Origin: Callorhinus ursinus
Taxonomy: Eukaryota; Chordata; Mammalia; Carnivora; Otariidae
Assembly: GCF_003265705.1 (NCBI RefSeq)
Contig: NW_020312828.1
Span: 54,293,137-54,357,136 of the forward strand
Reading direction: 5' to 3'
DNA length: 64,000 nt
In this document: piece after piece, positions 1 through 13,100 of the stretch
How the letters are laid out: each line of letters begins with the position of its first letter
How positions within the stretch are numbered: position 1 is the stretch's first letter
Notes under the pieces: model-generated
Database searches by the model: none
What the model was told of the DNA's origin: nothing
Seen by the model: the letters and a program-made list of their open reading frames with translations, nothing else
Program-made: the position numbers and the translations under genes

Positions 1-16
1 CCACCCAGGTGCCCCA
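1..16 (-). mobile_element. SINEC (Carnivora tRNA-Lys SINE), head end only
   Basis: ccacccaggtgcccc is the reverse complement of the SINEC head; the rest lies left of the window. Confidence 0.7.
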
Positions 17-351
17 GGACAGGAAAATTTAGATGAGCAATAATTTATGGCCCTCCAAAGAGCCACCGTACATTAACAGATATATGGTATATCTGAGGTA
101 TTGAAATTCCATGGGGAGGGGAGGCTATTAGGAAAAAAAAAAAATCTAAAAAGGCTCTTGGGGACAGTGAAAAAAATTCAGAAACACTGCCTGATTTGGA
201 TTAAAGGAGCAAAGAAAAATGAATGAGATTTCCATGAAAAAGTTGAAAGCAAATTTGCAATTTGGAAAATTACAACTCGTGTAGCTTTTCAAAAATTTTT
301 ATTCTATTTCAAGAAAAAAATATTGTCACTCTTCCCTCCCTGCCCTGCCAG

Positions 352-455
352 GAAATGCAAGGATAAGTAACGTGGAATTTTATCACAGTGGTCAAGAAGG
401 CTTCAGGGATAGCACAGATCCAAGATATGCCGTAACATTTCTTAACTTAGGACAG
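352..455 (+). CDS. PKHD1L1: PKHD1L1 coding exon (window exon 1)
   Basis: Acceptor ccctgccag before 352, donor cag|gtttgt after 455. Two bases finish a codon begun in an exon outside the window, then 34 codons ([17 protein letters not shown]...). NVEFYHSGQ is typical of a beta-helix (PbH1) turn. Ends in phase 0. Confidence 0.9.
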
Positions 456-3400
456 GTTTGTACTTGAATTTTCGCATATATTCAAAATAAAATATTTTGA
501 TTTTGATTTTATTTTCATTTAACTTTACTAAAAAGTCACATCTTAGAATTGCTAAGGTGATGATCTAATATAACTTTCTTAGGTACATTTTCCATCAACT
601 TTTTTAGACTCGTAGCAGCATCTGATTTCCCCATCTCACACATTTATTTAAGGTCAGTAAAAAAAAAACAAGCAAACAGAAAAAGGAGCACAGAGGTGAA
701 AAGAATTAAAGATCTATTATATTATTTCATAACTCCACTTTATTTTGCAGTGATCAAAACTATTTACAAATAGTTTCTATTGAACAAAGTGAGTATTGCT
801 TACATTTCTCAAATGAAAAGCATGTCTGTATATCCATGCTTCTGTCAAAAGTGGGAAAAGAGATGTGCTTAGAAGGCTGGTGATTGAAGAAAAATGAGAG
901 AGAACGTATTTTTTAATGAAAATAAAAAATAATCTTGCAGGTTTGAGGTTACAATCCCAAACTTACTCGTTGGCTGGTTCCTACAGACCTTTAAATTGTA
1001 ACCCCCTGCCTAGAGTATCAACTTTTGTTAATTAAAAAAAGTCCCTGCTCATCATATAATAAACTACCCTGAAAAATAATTTTTAGCTCCATAGTATTTT
1101 ATAGGTAATGATAGAAATACAAATGCATAGAAAAGTACTTCAGAATTTTTTATCTGCATTTAAATCTGCATTTTGCTTTATTTAATCATAAATTGAAGAT
1201 ATGGAAATTTCCCAGGATTAAAAGATCTACAGGGAAATCATCTTTTTTCATGGAATGTGAATTGAGTATTTTATTTATCAAGATTTGTTTCCTGAAAATC
1301 ACCTACTTCAAATTTTTTCTTTAAATGTATTTTAAAACGTTCACTGAATCCTGATGTTTTATAGATTCAAGAACGTGGCTTATCTTATATTCGAGGCTGT
1401 GCCTTTCACAATGGCTTTTCCCCAGCAATTGGTGTGTTTGGGACAGATGGATTGGACATAGATGACAACGTCATTCACTTTACAGTGGGGGAAGGTAGTA
1501 TGATAATATTTTTGTCCAAATAATATGCCTTCTGAGACAATCTTATCTGAAGACACTAGAGCCATGCTGTCCAACTGATCTTTTTCAGAGAATGGAAATG
1601 CCCTCTATCTGTGCTAATATGGTAATTACTAAACTGTATGTGGCCAACGAATACTTAAAATGTTGCTACTATGATTGAAGAACTGGATTTTTAATTTTAA
1701 TTGTACTTAATTTAATTGTACTTACTTTATATTTAACTAGTTACATGTGGCTATGGTTATCATATCGGACAGTACAACTCTAGAAGAGTTATTTACCAGA
1801 CCATGATCTTGTGTGAATTATCTAATCATCAATAGTTTAAATTACTATGACTTTTTTACTATGACGTTTAAAATACTACTCACCTATCAGTCAAAAAGAT
1901 TACTCATAAATAAATGTTACTATCTTATAAAAATTGGGCTTGATTTTAGGAGGTAATCCTTTCTTGAATATCTCTATAAAGCATAAAACAAACTCATTTA
2001 ATGTATACAAAATTGATGTTTGTTAAAATCTGAGGTGGATCCTCATATGTGGAACCCACATATTTAACAGGCACCCCAGAAGAGTCTAAAGCAGTTAGAT
2101 TATTAAAGAGGTAGAGTTCAAATGGCATACTCTAAAATTTAAGAGATTGATTGGTCAGGCTCGAACTAGAAAAACTAATATCATGGAAACATGAAATACA
2201 TTCCCCGTAGTACTCATTACAAATCTGTATGTATTTTGGGGGATTTTATTCATTTTTTTGCAGGTATAAGAATATGGGGGGATGCCAACAGAGTTCGAGG
2301 AAACTTGGTTGCACTTTCAGTTTGGCCAGGAACCTACCAAAACAGAAAAGATTTAAGTTCAACTCTCTGGCATGCAGCAATTGAGGTAGGGTGATTTATA
2401 ATTATATAAAATAATGACATAACTTTACAAGAGTATCCGAAATTATGATTTGTAATTTCTTTACAGATTATATACTACAGATTATAAATAAATTCTTTAG
2501 AAACTCTCAAAATATTACTGAAAACTGTTCCTCCTTAGATAAAGATTGATGAATTAACAAAATGAGCTAATGAAAGGAGTGAATAAATTTTCTTGAGAGA
2601 TGTGAGCTCCCACAGCCATTGAATTTTTCTTTGTGTTGATGTCCAGTGGTTTAAATAGTTCTCTTACTTCCTTGCTTCTCCAGCATTAATTATCACTTCC
2701 AAGTCCTGGTACAGGGTCTCTCTGCTGCTCATTGACTGAGTGCCTTGCACATATTACTACTTAACTCTGAATTTAGTTTCCTTCATCATATGGAAAGTTA
2801 GAATGATAGATTACAGAATCTCTAAAATTCCTTTCTCATCTAAAATTCTTATGATTATGTGAGGTTATTTACTCTTATCTAGTATTACTAATTGGACCCT
2901 TCTTGGCCCCCATGAAGTTTCTTCAATCACTGTAGGCCATCAGGTGTAGGATGAGATTGCAAGCGAGCAAACAGAAAGTACAGAAAAAAGGTTTAGAGGA
3001 CATATGGCTCCATCTTGTTTTTTTTTTTTTAATTTTTTATTGTTATGTTAATCACCATACATTACATCATTAGTTTTTTATGTAGTGTTCCATGATTCAT
3101 TGTTTGTGCATAACACCCAGTGCTCCACGCAGAACGTGACCTCTTTAATACCCATCACCAGGCTAACCCATCCCCCACCCCCCTCCCCTCTAGAACCCTC
3201 GGTTTGTTTTTCAGAGTCCATCGTCTCTCATGGTTCATCTCCCCTCTGATTTACTCCCCTTCATTCTTCCCCTCCTGCTATCTTCTTTTTTTTTTTTTTC
3301 TTAACATATATTGCATTATTTGTTTCAGAGGTACAGATCTGTGATTCATCAGTCTTGCACAATTCACCACGCTCACCATAGCACATACCCTCCCCAATGT

Positions 3401-4096
3401 CTATCACCCCCCCCCCCCATCCCTCCCCCCCCCCCATATGCCGTAGGAGCCAAAAGGAATTTAAAAAATAGCTCTTTTGGAAGATGGGATAAGGAGTGAG
3501 GTTTGTTTTTGTGCAACTAGTAATAATCACCTTAAGTAAAACCTGAAGACCTGGAACTTGGTATACATTTATGAGAATGTTCTCTTTTCATCCTATTTAT
3601 AGATGTGAGAATGTAATCCAATGTCAATTCCAAATCTTTAATGTTTTCTGTATCTTTTGAAAGAAAAGGAACTTATTTTACTTTCATGAATTTCATTTAA
3701 CTCTGTTCTCTTATCATAATATATCAAAATCAAAAAAGGTGCTTACCCTCAGAGCTGCGCTCCACCTAGGATCCTGCACACAGGCCATCTTTAAATTTCC
3801 TGCAGAGGGAGGGGCTTGCCAAAAAGCGCAGTAGCAGTTTGCACGTGGCCCTGCACAAGGAGCAGGAACCAGTCAGGCCCCAGGTTCAGAAACATCTCTT
3901 CCTTTGTCCTGCGGGGGTCAGTAAATGCAATAAATTATCTATCAGTCTGTGAGCAAAGAACATGTCCAGAAAATACAAATAATGTCCAGCCTCACTTGTC
4001 ATCTAGGAGAGGCAAATTAAGATTAATCTGGATATTACTTAGTGAAGAACATGTTAAATTTTTAAAGAATGATAAAATAAAATGCTGGCAAGGTTG

Positions 4097-4127
<31 letters not shown>

Positions 4128-7100
4128 TAAATAAAGGTGCTTAATACTTTAAATAGTTGAGATTTTGACTGTTTTGCTGATACCAGAGGCAAGAATTAAA
4201 TCTACTTTGCTCTATACTTTTCATTTTTTTGCCCCCTTGACTGGGCTCATAAAGTAAAATTGTGTAGTGACTACCTAACACTTGTGTTCAACCTGTTTTT
4301 AATATAGCAGATTTTATTTAAACTAGTAAGTGCTTCTACTGAGTCTTATGATCCACTATAATTGCCTTAGTTTTCTCTTAATAAATCAAAGCGGTAACAT
4401 AATATAACCAAAGAGTGATAAAATCCTACTAACCTTGCTCTAATATTGGAATTTGGTCTATGGCTTATAATTTAAAATGAAACCCAGTGGATTTTGTGAC
4501 TGAAGTAAAAAAAAAATCTCTTTAATGCTGTTTTCTAAAGAAATCTAAGGCATAGTGTCTAGTGATGATTTTACACCAAGAAATTAAGGTAATTTCAATA
4601 CTTCATTTGTAATGTAAATGTGAATGGGTTGAATAATGAAATTAATTTTTCCTCCTACAGGGTAGTCATAATTAGTTTTCCTATGTATGTCGCAGACTTG
4701 CTGTCATTGTACAGTTGTGTAAGAGCCTGACCCATAGCCTTTCCTTTCTCACTGTACTAGATAAACAGAGGGACCAATACAGTCTTACAAAATAACGTCG
4801 TGGCTGGATTTGGAAGGGTGGGATACCGCATTGATGGTGAACCTTGCTCGAGTAAGTCTTTTGGCAGAGTCACTAAAACTAAGAAATACCTTGTCCAAAT
4901 TTGTTAGAAATAATTATTGTTTGTTAGTTCAGTATGTAATATCTCCTCCTCCAGGATACTAAAAGAACTCAACAAGCATTGAGTCTATGGGAAAAAAATG
5001 AATAGGCTTTTTTTAAAAAGATTTTATTTATTAAAAAATAAAGAATTTATTATTTATTTATTTATTTGAGAGGGTGGGGAAGAGCACAAGTGGGGCGGGG
5101 GGAGGGGGTGGTAGGGGGAGGGGCAGAAGGAGAAGCAGACTCCTTACTGAGCCAGGACTTGGGATCATGACCTGAGCTGAAGGCAGACGCTTAACCGACT
5201 GAGCCACCCAGGCGCCCCTGAATAGGCTTTTAAAGATAATTTTACATGTTTATGATCCAGAAACTCTAGCAGCCACTTCAGTTCTTGATGTGGCTGGTGT
5301 TGGAACAGTGAGTACCTCATCCCACTACCACTTTCATAAAAGCAACACTTTAGAGATACATGTCTACAGGGATATGACACTATTGCGTGTTTCCTCTTGA
5401 CAGGAATAAATGCTCACTATTTGTGCATTTAAACTTGCAAGCATGGAATAAGCCAAAGGACATGAACAAATAGTTCTCAGCTATATTTCTCTCTATTAGA
5501 GGAGTAAAACTAAAAATTAACTGAACAACTACTCTTTTGGCAAGGCTAGGGAAACTAGAACATTACACACTGGCTGGTTGAATGACAAAACAATATAACT
5601 CCTACAGAGGGGAACAGGGCAATAGCTGCCAAAAGTATAGGAGCATTTGCTTTGGCCTTAATATTTCCACTTCTGGCAATCTAAGTAATATTTGCCTCTG
5701 TAACACTTACAAAATGATTTGTGAACAAGGTGATTCATCACAACATTGTGTGTGCTAGCAGGAAACTAAACTGCAAGCTGCCTTGTGTCCAATACAGTGG
5801 AGTAGTTATATAAAGCCAGATATTGGAACACTAGGCCCCTCTCAAAATGAGGGAAGAAGATATGTATCAATGTATTGATATGGAGAAAGAAATTTGCAGG
5901 ATATTCTTAAGTGATAAATGGAGATTGCAGAATATATATATATATATAACAATATATCACTATATATATAACTCTATTTATATACTGTTTTGTTTATGGT
6001 ATGTTTTGTGGAAGAAAGGAAAGAGAATAGAAGTATATATGGTTATTTGTGTTTATATAAAGCGACACAAAGTATAAAAGCAAAAAACCAAAACAGGTGA
6101 GTAGCAACAGGGTGACTGGTGACTTAATATTGTATAACTTTTTATAACCTCTTGGTTTTCCAATTAGGTAAATGAATTATCAGATCAAAATAAAATAAAT
6201 AATAGAGTTGCAGACTTTTCCTCTTAAGAAACTCAGAGGAAATGGGGTTTTCTCTGAAAACTTTATATCCCCTGTACAGCTGATTTTTTTTATCTCAGTA
6301 TAGTTATTTTTAAGATTCTTTGAATCAGCGTTTTGTAAATCAGCATTTTTCTGGAAACTCAAAAATTATTGGGCTTAAGCTAATTTAATTCTTGTATAAA
6401 TACATTTTGAAGGAATAAAACAACTGCCAACAGACTTAACTGATTCCTTGATATATGCTGTTATTAAATATTTTAGTTCTCAACAGCTTAAAGGTTTTCT
6501 TTGACTAAAATTTTAAAATATGTCATTTTTCTGCAACTTCTTTGAAGTGTTGTCCTGGATTTTTGTAAGTCAAAATATGATCCATAAATATGAATATTTA
6601 CTAATATGTATATTTCACTGACTATATTGATATTCCTAAATAATTGAGATGTTTACAAGGAAGTTTGGGATTTAGAGAAATTGAAATAAGAGACATCACT
6701 GAGGAATTGAGGGTTTAAGTTCCTGGAACGGGGACACCAGCCTATCTAGTGAATCTCCCAGGCAAGTGGGAGACTGGGAGCCGGAGTCTGGGAGGCCGGC
6801 AAGGGAACCATGACTCACACTGGGTCCCAGGGGCAACACTATATGGAACCAAGGGAGAGACATGTGAACAGCTTCTTATGGAGAAAACAAAACAGAATCC
6901 AGGCAGTTGACAAGTAAAATTTCAACCCCAAAGTATTAGGAAAAAGGAAAATCAATAGAGGATGGGAGGAATTCAGATACCAGGAGACTTGGTCAAGAGA
7001 GCTTGTACTAAGTAAACTGTAGGGGGTGATGCTGCTCTTTATAGTGAAGCCTCCAATGTGTGCATGGTTAGGAGGGAATTATTAAGATTGCTGATCTGAT

Positions 7101-10100
7101 TTGGACGTGAGTAAAGTTTCATAAAAAATCTACTTCAGGTTTCCTATATATTAATAATGAGTATAGCTTCCGTTTATTGAGGCACTTTATGTGGGTTATT
7201 TCATTTCATTCTGAGACTACTCTAAATTAGGCATTAAAACTTTTTATATTTGAGGAAACTGAGGTCCAAAAGGTTAAACAATGTTCCAAGGTCATACATA
7301 CATCAATTCAACAGATAGTTAAATGAACACCTATCTCTGCATGACCTTCTAGGCCCTAGGAATATGGTGGTGAATGAAATAGACACCGTGTCTTCTCTCA
7401 TGAAGCTTACATTTCTAATAGGAGAGAGGAGACGGGTAATTCATGAACAAGTAATAATAAAATTTCAAGTGAAAATAATGTTAGTGGCCTTGTGAAGGAA
7501 CTGAGATGCTACTTTGAATCAGGTAGTCAGAGAAGGCCTTGGAAGGGGGTGACACCTAACTTGAAAATGGGATGACTGGGAGCCACCAACAACAAAAAGG
7601 TGTGCAGGGGAAGCATTTTATAAACAGCAAGTGGTATCATTGTGTTTCAGGGTTAGCCTTCTTTGAATCCAAACATCGTGCACTTTCTCATGAAATTCGT
7701 GTTTAATCAGAGATAGTAAGTTAAATGTGCTAACAACTAAACCAAACTTCTGCAGTCATACTAATGGTGAAGGGACAAATTAGGTAAGATTAAATCCTGA
7801 GTAGAGTAAGCCATAAATGGCCAAGCCATAACAATATTTAATTATCATGTTAAAATTTACATAAGATTTATATATTTAATTAAAAAATTTTTAACTTGGG
7901 GCGCCTGGGTGGCTCAGTTGGTTAAGCGACTGCCTTCGGCTCAGGTCATGATCCTGGAGTCCCGGGATCGAGTCCCGCATCGGGCTCCCTGCTCAGCAGG
8001 GACTCTGCTTCTCCCTCTGACCCTCTTCCCTCTCGTGCTCTCTATCTCTCATTCTCTCTCTCTCAAATAAATAAATAAAATCTTTAAAAAAAATTTTTTT
8101 TAACTTTAACTGATACTTCTTATAAAGTTCTAGGACATGACTTGTACTGTTAATTCTCTGTTTTCATATTTCTTTACAAGGTCAGTCTAATCCCATGGAA
8201 AAGTGGTTTGACAATGAAGCCCATGGAGGTTTGTATGGTATTTATATGAACCAAGATGGCCTTCCTGGGTGTTCTCTTATACAGGGATTTACCATTTGGA
8301 CATGCTGGGATTATGGAATTTATTTTCAGGTAAATGTGATCCAGGGTGGTGATTATTTATCTTGTTTTATGATTGTATTTTGTACTATGTAACCTACAAG
8401 TTGTTTTACAGACCACAGAGAGTGTGCATATCTATAATGTGACTCTGGTTGACAATGGGATGGCCATTTCTTCAATGATTTACATGCCAGCCGCTGTATC
8501 TCACAAAATTTCCAGTAAAACAGTGCAGATTAAGGTAAGAAACGAATACAGCCATAATAAGGAGAAAGAGCAAAATTACTGAAGTTCCGGTAAAAATGAT
8601 CTCCTTGACTTCTAAGCCCAGCGAGTCCAAACCTTCTTGCCTTTGTTCTCATTGTCTTCCTCCAGGAAGTGCTCTACCCTTCCCTCTCCTCCCTGGTCTC
8701 CTCACCTCTTCTTGCGTACCACCTGCTAATCTTGCCACAGTTAATGAAATTTTCCTTCCTTCTCTGACATCTTTCCTGAACTAGCTTAGATAGTATTGAT
8801 ACTCTCTCCTCTTTTTGTTCCTGCTCTTCCCTGGGCATATTTCTGTCACAGAAACATAACATGTCATTATAATAATTTACCCACCTGTCTTCCCCTTCCC
8901 AGTTTGACTGTCATTCCACTCAGGGCATAAAGTCATATCCTTTTCATCTTGGCTTTCTGAATGATCCCTTCCTCAAACTTCAAGGTTGTGTTTTGCTATG
9001 GTGGAATTCAGTATTACCCATTATCATATTTTTCCTGAGGAAAAGCTATTATTTAAGCTGTACTGTTTGAATTTTTTTTTTAAATAGAGCTCATTAATTG
9101 TTGGAAGTAGCCCTGGATTTAATTGCTCTGATGTCCTAACTAATGATGATCCCAATATTGAACTTTCTGCCGCCCATCGGAGTGTTAGACCTCCATCAGG
9201 TGAAAATTTTAGAAGTTTAATTTTGGTGTTCATGTGAGTGCATATTTGAATCTTATTAACTTCTTTCTTTCATAAAAGGTGGGAGAAGTGGGATTTGCTG
9301 GCCTACCTTTGCTTCAGCACATAACATGGCACCCCGGAAACCCCATGCAGGGCTCATGAGCTACAATGCCATTAGTGGCCTTCTGGATATCTCAGGCAAG
9401 TTTAAACATAGTCTTGATAAATCTACTCCATTAAGTTCTATAAAGAATATGTAGAATATATCTAATAATGTTTCTCTATTAGTAAAAAAAAAATAATGAT
9501 TTAAATGAATTTGTATATGAATCTGCTCAGTGTGAGAAGCCAAGAAATCAAACATCAATCAATTTCAAGAATGGTTCTCTGGCAAAATTTGTATATGTTA
9601 AAGAAGTGACATTTAATTTTCCTTCTAAAACAACAGAGGAAACACTGATACAGTGATTTAATGTTCATTTCTATAAATTGTAAAAACCCTTTTATATAAG
9701 TAGGGTTATTTATTATTATCTCTTTTTACAACTGAAGAAATTTAAACTCATATAATCTAAGAGCTTAATAACATCCATTGGCTCTATCATCCTGTTCATT
9801 TATTTCTTTAATGCTTCTTCCATAGTTGATACACTTTGGTGATCACTAACATGCCCTCTGTGCTTACTCCCAGAGACCCATGAACATGTTTTTCCCTCGG
9901 GCTTCATTTTACCTAGTCATTGAGTCTTGTTCCTTCCAGGCCCCTGACTAATTAGCTAAGTCATTTTTTATGTTTATCCTTACCTCACACCACTTCTCTC
10001 TTTGCACAAAGTGGGTCACCCTGGGTACTACCCAAATTTCTATCCTATAGTAGAATCTGCCCACACCACACTCTTTCAAGGCCATTCCCAGGTGGGGCTG

Positions 10101-13100
10101 AAATGCACTGGCCTTATCTAACAGACTCATTCCAATATTTCATTTTTCAGAGACTTTTGACCCCTTCTGCTACAGTTTGCCATTTCTTATCATCCACTTC
10201 ATTTAAAGTGGAACATGACATTTTCCAAACTTAGAAAAGCCATGACAGCAGCATGGGAGAATACCCCAGTTCATAGTGACACTCTCCCTTACTCAGCTTT
10301 ATATTCTTCCCCCCCCTTGATCTAACACCATCACAATTTATTCTCAGATATATATATACTCCTGATTCCTGCCAGTACATGTTACTCAGTTCCTGCAGTT
10401 CCTTTGGTCTATAATTCGTCTCATCCCATAGCAGGCTTAGCACTGCCCCAGTCAGACCATGTTGAAACTTGACTAGACTTACTGCTCTGTTTGCCAGAAG
10501 GAGAGATGGGGACAGGACCTGAGAAAGGCAAGATTTGCCTTTTCTTTTGAGGTCTTGTCATGATTTCAACAAATGGGGCAGGGGAGCTATCCTCTAATAA
10601 GGGAGAAACAGACCACTTATTCAGATCTGGAACATTCAAGGGGAACCCAGGGTTTCAAGGCTCAAATTCATATTCCCTATATTCCTATCCTAACTCAGAG
10701 TTCCATTCCTTTTCTATTAGAACCCTGTCTTTGATGTAGGAGACTTACCAGGGCTAAGAATTCAACCTTCTGTGAATGCTGTGCTGGTTTTGTGATCAGA
10801 TCCTGAGGTTTGCCTTGAATTTGTGATTGATTACCACAGCTTACTGGTTTTTTCTTCAAAGCACCAATGATGGTCAACAGTCACCTACTTCTAGTTTCCT
10901 TGTAACCACTGTTTCCCCTTTACCACTCCAATGCCAAAGTTACTGTACAATCGAGAGCATTTCCTTCTACCTAGATATTATACCAGTTCACCATGAGTGA
11001 AATCTTAACAATTGCACTGCTAGAGCATTCTAGGGACTATCGGTACTCCACCTGTCACCAGTAAGGGCATCCTCTTTCTCATCCAGACAGCAAGTTCATT
11101 ATTGCATCATTACAGTGTGTATCCTAGGACCACTTCTGGTACTCACTGTCTAAGTCAGGTGGTCTAAAAGCTGGAGTCTAGCTCCTTCTTGATACCTTAG
11201 GGAGTTGTATAGTTTAATTTCCCCCTCTTGAGGCAAAGGGACCTTCTATATCAGTTGCCAATTAGACATGGTAGCCCTTTGGTGGTGGTATTAAGGAGTG
11301 CATAATCTCTTAGGAGAGGGAGTTGTCATCTGGCCAAGGGCAATTCTCTGGAGAAAGGGGCAGGTGTGAGTAGTTGGCAGCCAATACTTATAGGAGATGA
11401 GGACAAGTGCACTGGGCCAGTAAAGCAGATCTGTACAGGTTATAAACAGTGTCTGCTACTATGGTATTTTATTAGTATTCATCTACAAGCTCATATTCAT
11501 GTATATACAATATCATCTTAGGAAAAAATATCAGGAAGAATAGTAGTAGTACATAACTGATTGACGAATTTTGGAGTCACCTTTTCCTTTTTTTCTATTT
11601 TTGAGCTATTGGATTTTAAGTACAATGGACATTGTTTGAATTCGATAAATTTTATCTTCTGGTCATACAATATATGCAATAAGGCCAAAAGAACAATGTT
11701 TCAGTTAGTCTTTGCTGTATAACAAAATACCTCCAAAATTTAGAGTCTTTAAAAAACCATTTATTAGCTCATGATTCTGCGGATTGACAATTTGGGCTTT
11801 GTTCAATTGGATAGTTCTTCTGCTGGTCTCACCTGGGATTATTCCTTAGGCTGTCCACAGTACAGGATGGATAGGGGCTAGTTGGTCTAGGTAATCTCAC
11901 TTCCATGTCTGGTGGTTGGTACTTGCCAATCGTTGGGTTGGTCATTAGCTAGAGTAATGGGGGTGACTGGGCCATACGTCTCCTAAGGTTATTCACATGC
12001 TAGAAGTCACAGAATTCCCCAAGAGCACCAAAAGAGAGTGAGCCCTAATATGCAAGCACTTTTCAGATCTACTTATATCACAATTGCTCTTGTCCCATTG
12101 GTTAAAGCAAATCACATAACTAAGCTCAGAGAAAATATGAGAAGACTATTCAATGGTATTAACATAGGGAGGCAACAATCTAACACAAATAGTGGTGGAC
12201 TAATCTACCACATAAGCTAAGAGCTCCATATTCAGAGTGGTGTTATATGATGTGTTTGCTGGAATGTACCTGAAATGAAACTGATTTTATCACTTTCTCC
12301 TTAGAAAATAATTATTTTTCTGTTATTTATATTTTAGGTTCAACATTTGTTGGATTTAAGAGTGTTTGTTCAGGTGAAACTAATGTGATATTCATTACTA
12401 ACCCTTTAAATGAAGACTTACAGCATCCAATCCATGTGAAGAACATAGAGCTGGTTGATACTACTGAACAATCAAAAATATTCATACATAGGCCTGATAT
12501 AAGGTACAATGTATCAGAGTCCATTTTTTTCTTTCCTGTATTTGTAGTTTTCCATTGTCTTTTTTCCCTGCCATAGATCTGAGAAAGTTGTTGTATTAAA
12601 GTAACTATTAATTTCTATAAAATTTTAATCAGGATCATGAAAATTAAGACTAATGCATTCGTGTTTTCAGGTAAATTGAAGAAGCTAGGCTTTAATATGT
12701 ATATTTTCTCATACTGTTTTTCCCATGCATCCCATCATAAAAGAAAAGAGACCAAGTTAGAAGTGTGTTGTACATTAGTATCTCTCCATTAATGGTCATT
12801 AGGAATGAGAGACATCTCTATCATTTCTGCCCTTTGCCTTACTTCTTTTGTTTCCAGTTGCTTTCCAAATATCTTACCACGTTCACGCCAAAATGCCCTT
12901 TGAAATTTAATGTTAATCATTATAATCACTGTGACTGAGAAGATGCAGAAACTCAGAAGAGTGACTTTGTCAGTTGAAGTCAGAATATTTCTAGAAACTG
13001 AGCCACTTAGACCCTAAATCTTAAAAGAAGATAGCTAGTAACCTCTACACTTTTCTAAGAGAAGCAGACCAGGAATTCAGATGTAAGACAAGATTGGAGG

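Noticed and set aside
7898..7975. tRNA-like A/B box sequence at SINE heads
   Set aside because: These are tRNA-Lys-derived SINE heads repeated ~20 times, not tRNA genes.
9395..9402. GT donor at 9399 instead of the GC donor
   Set aside because: Would end the exon in phase 2, incompatible with the next exon beginning at 12338.
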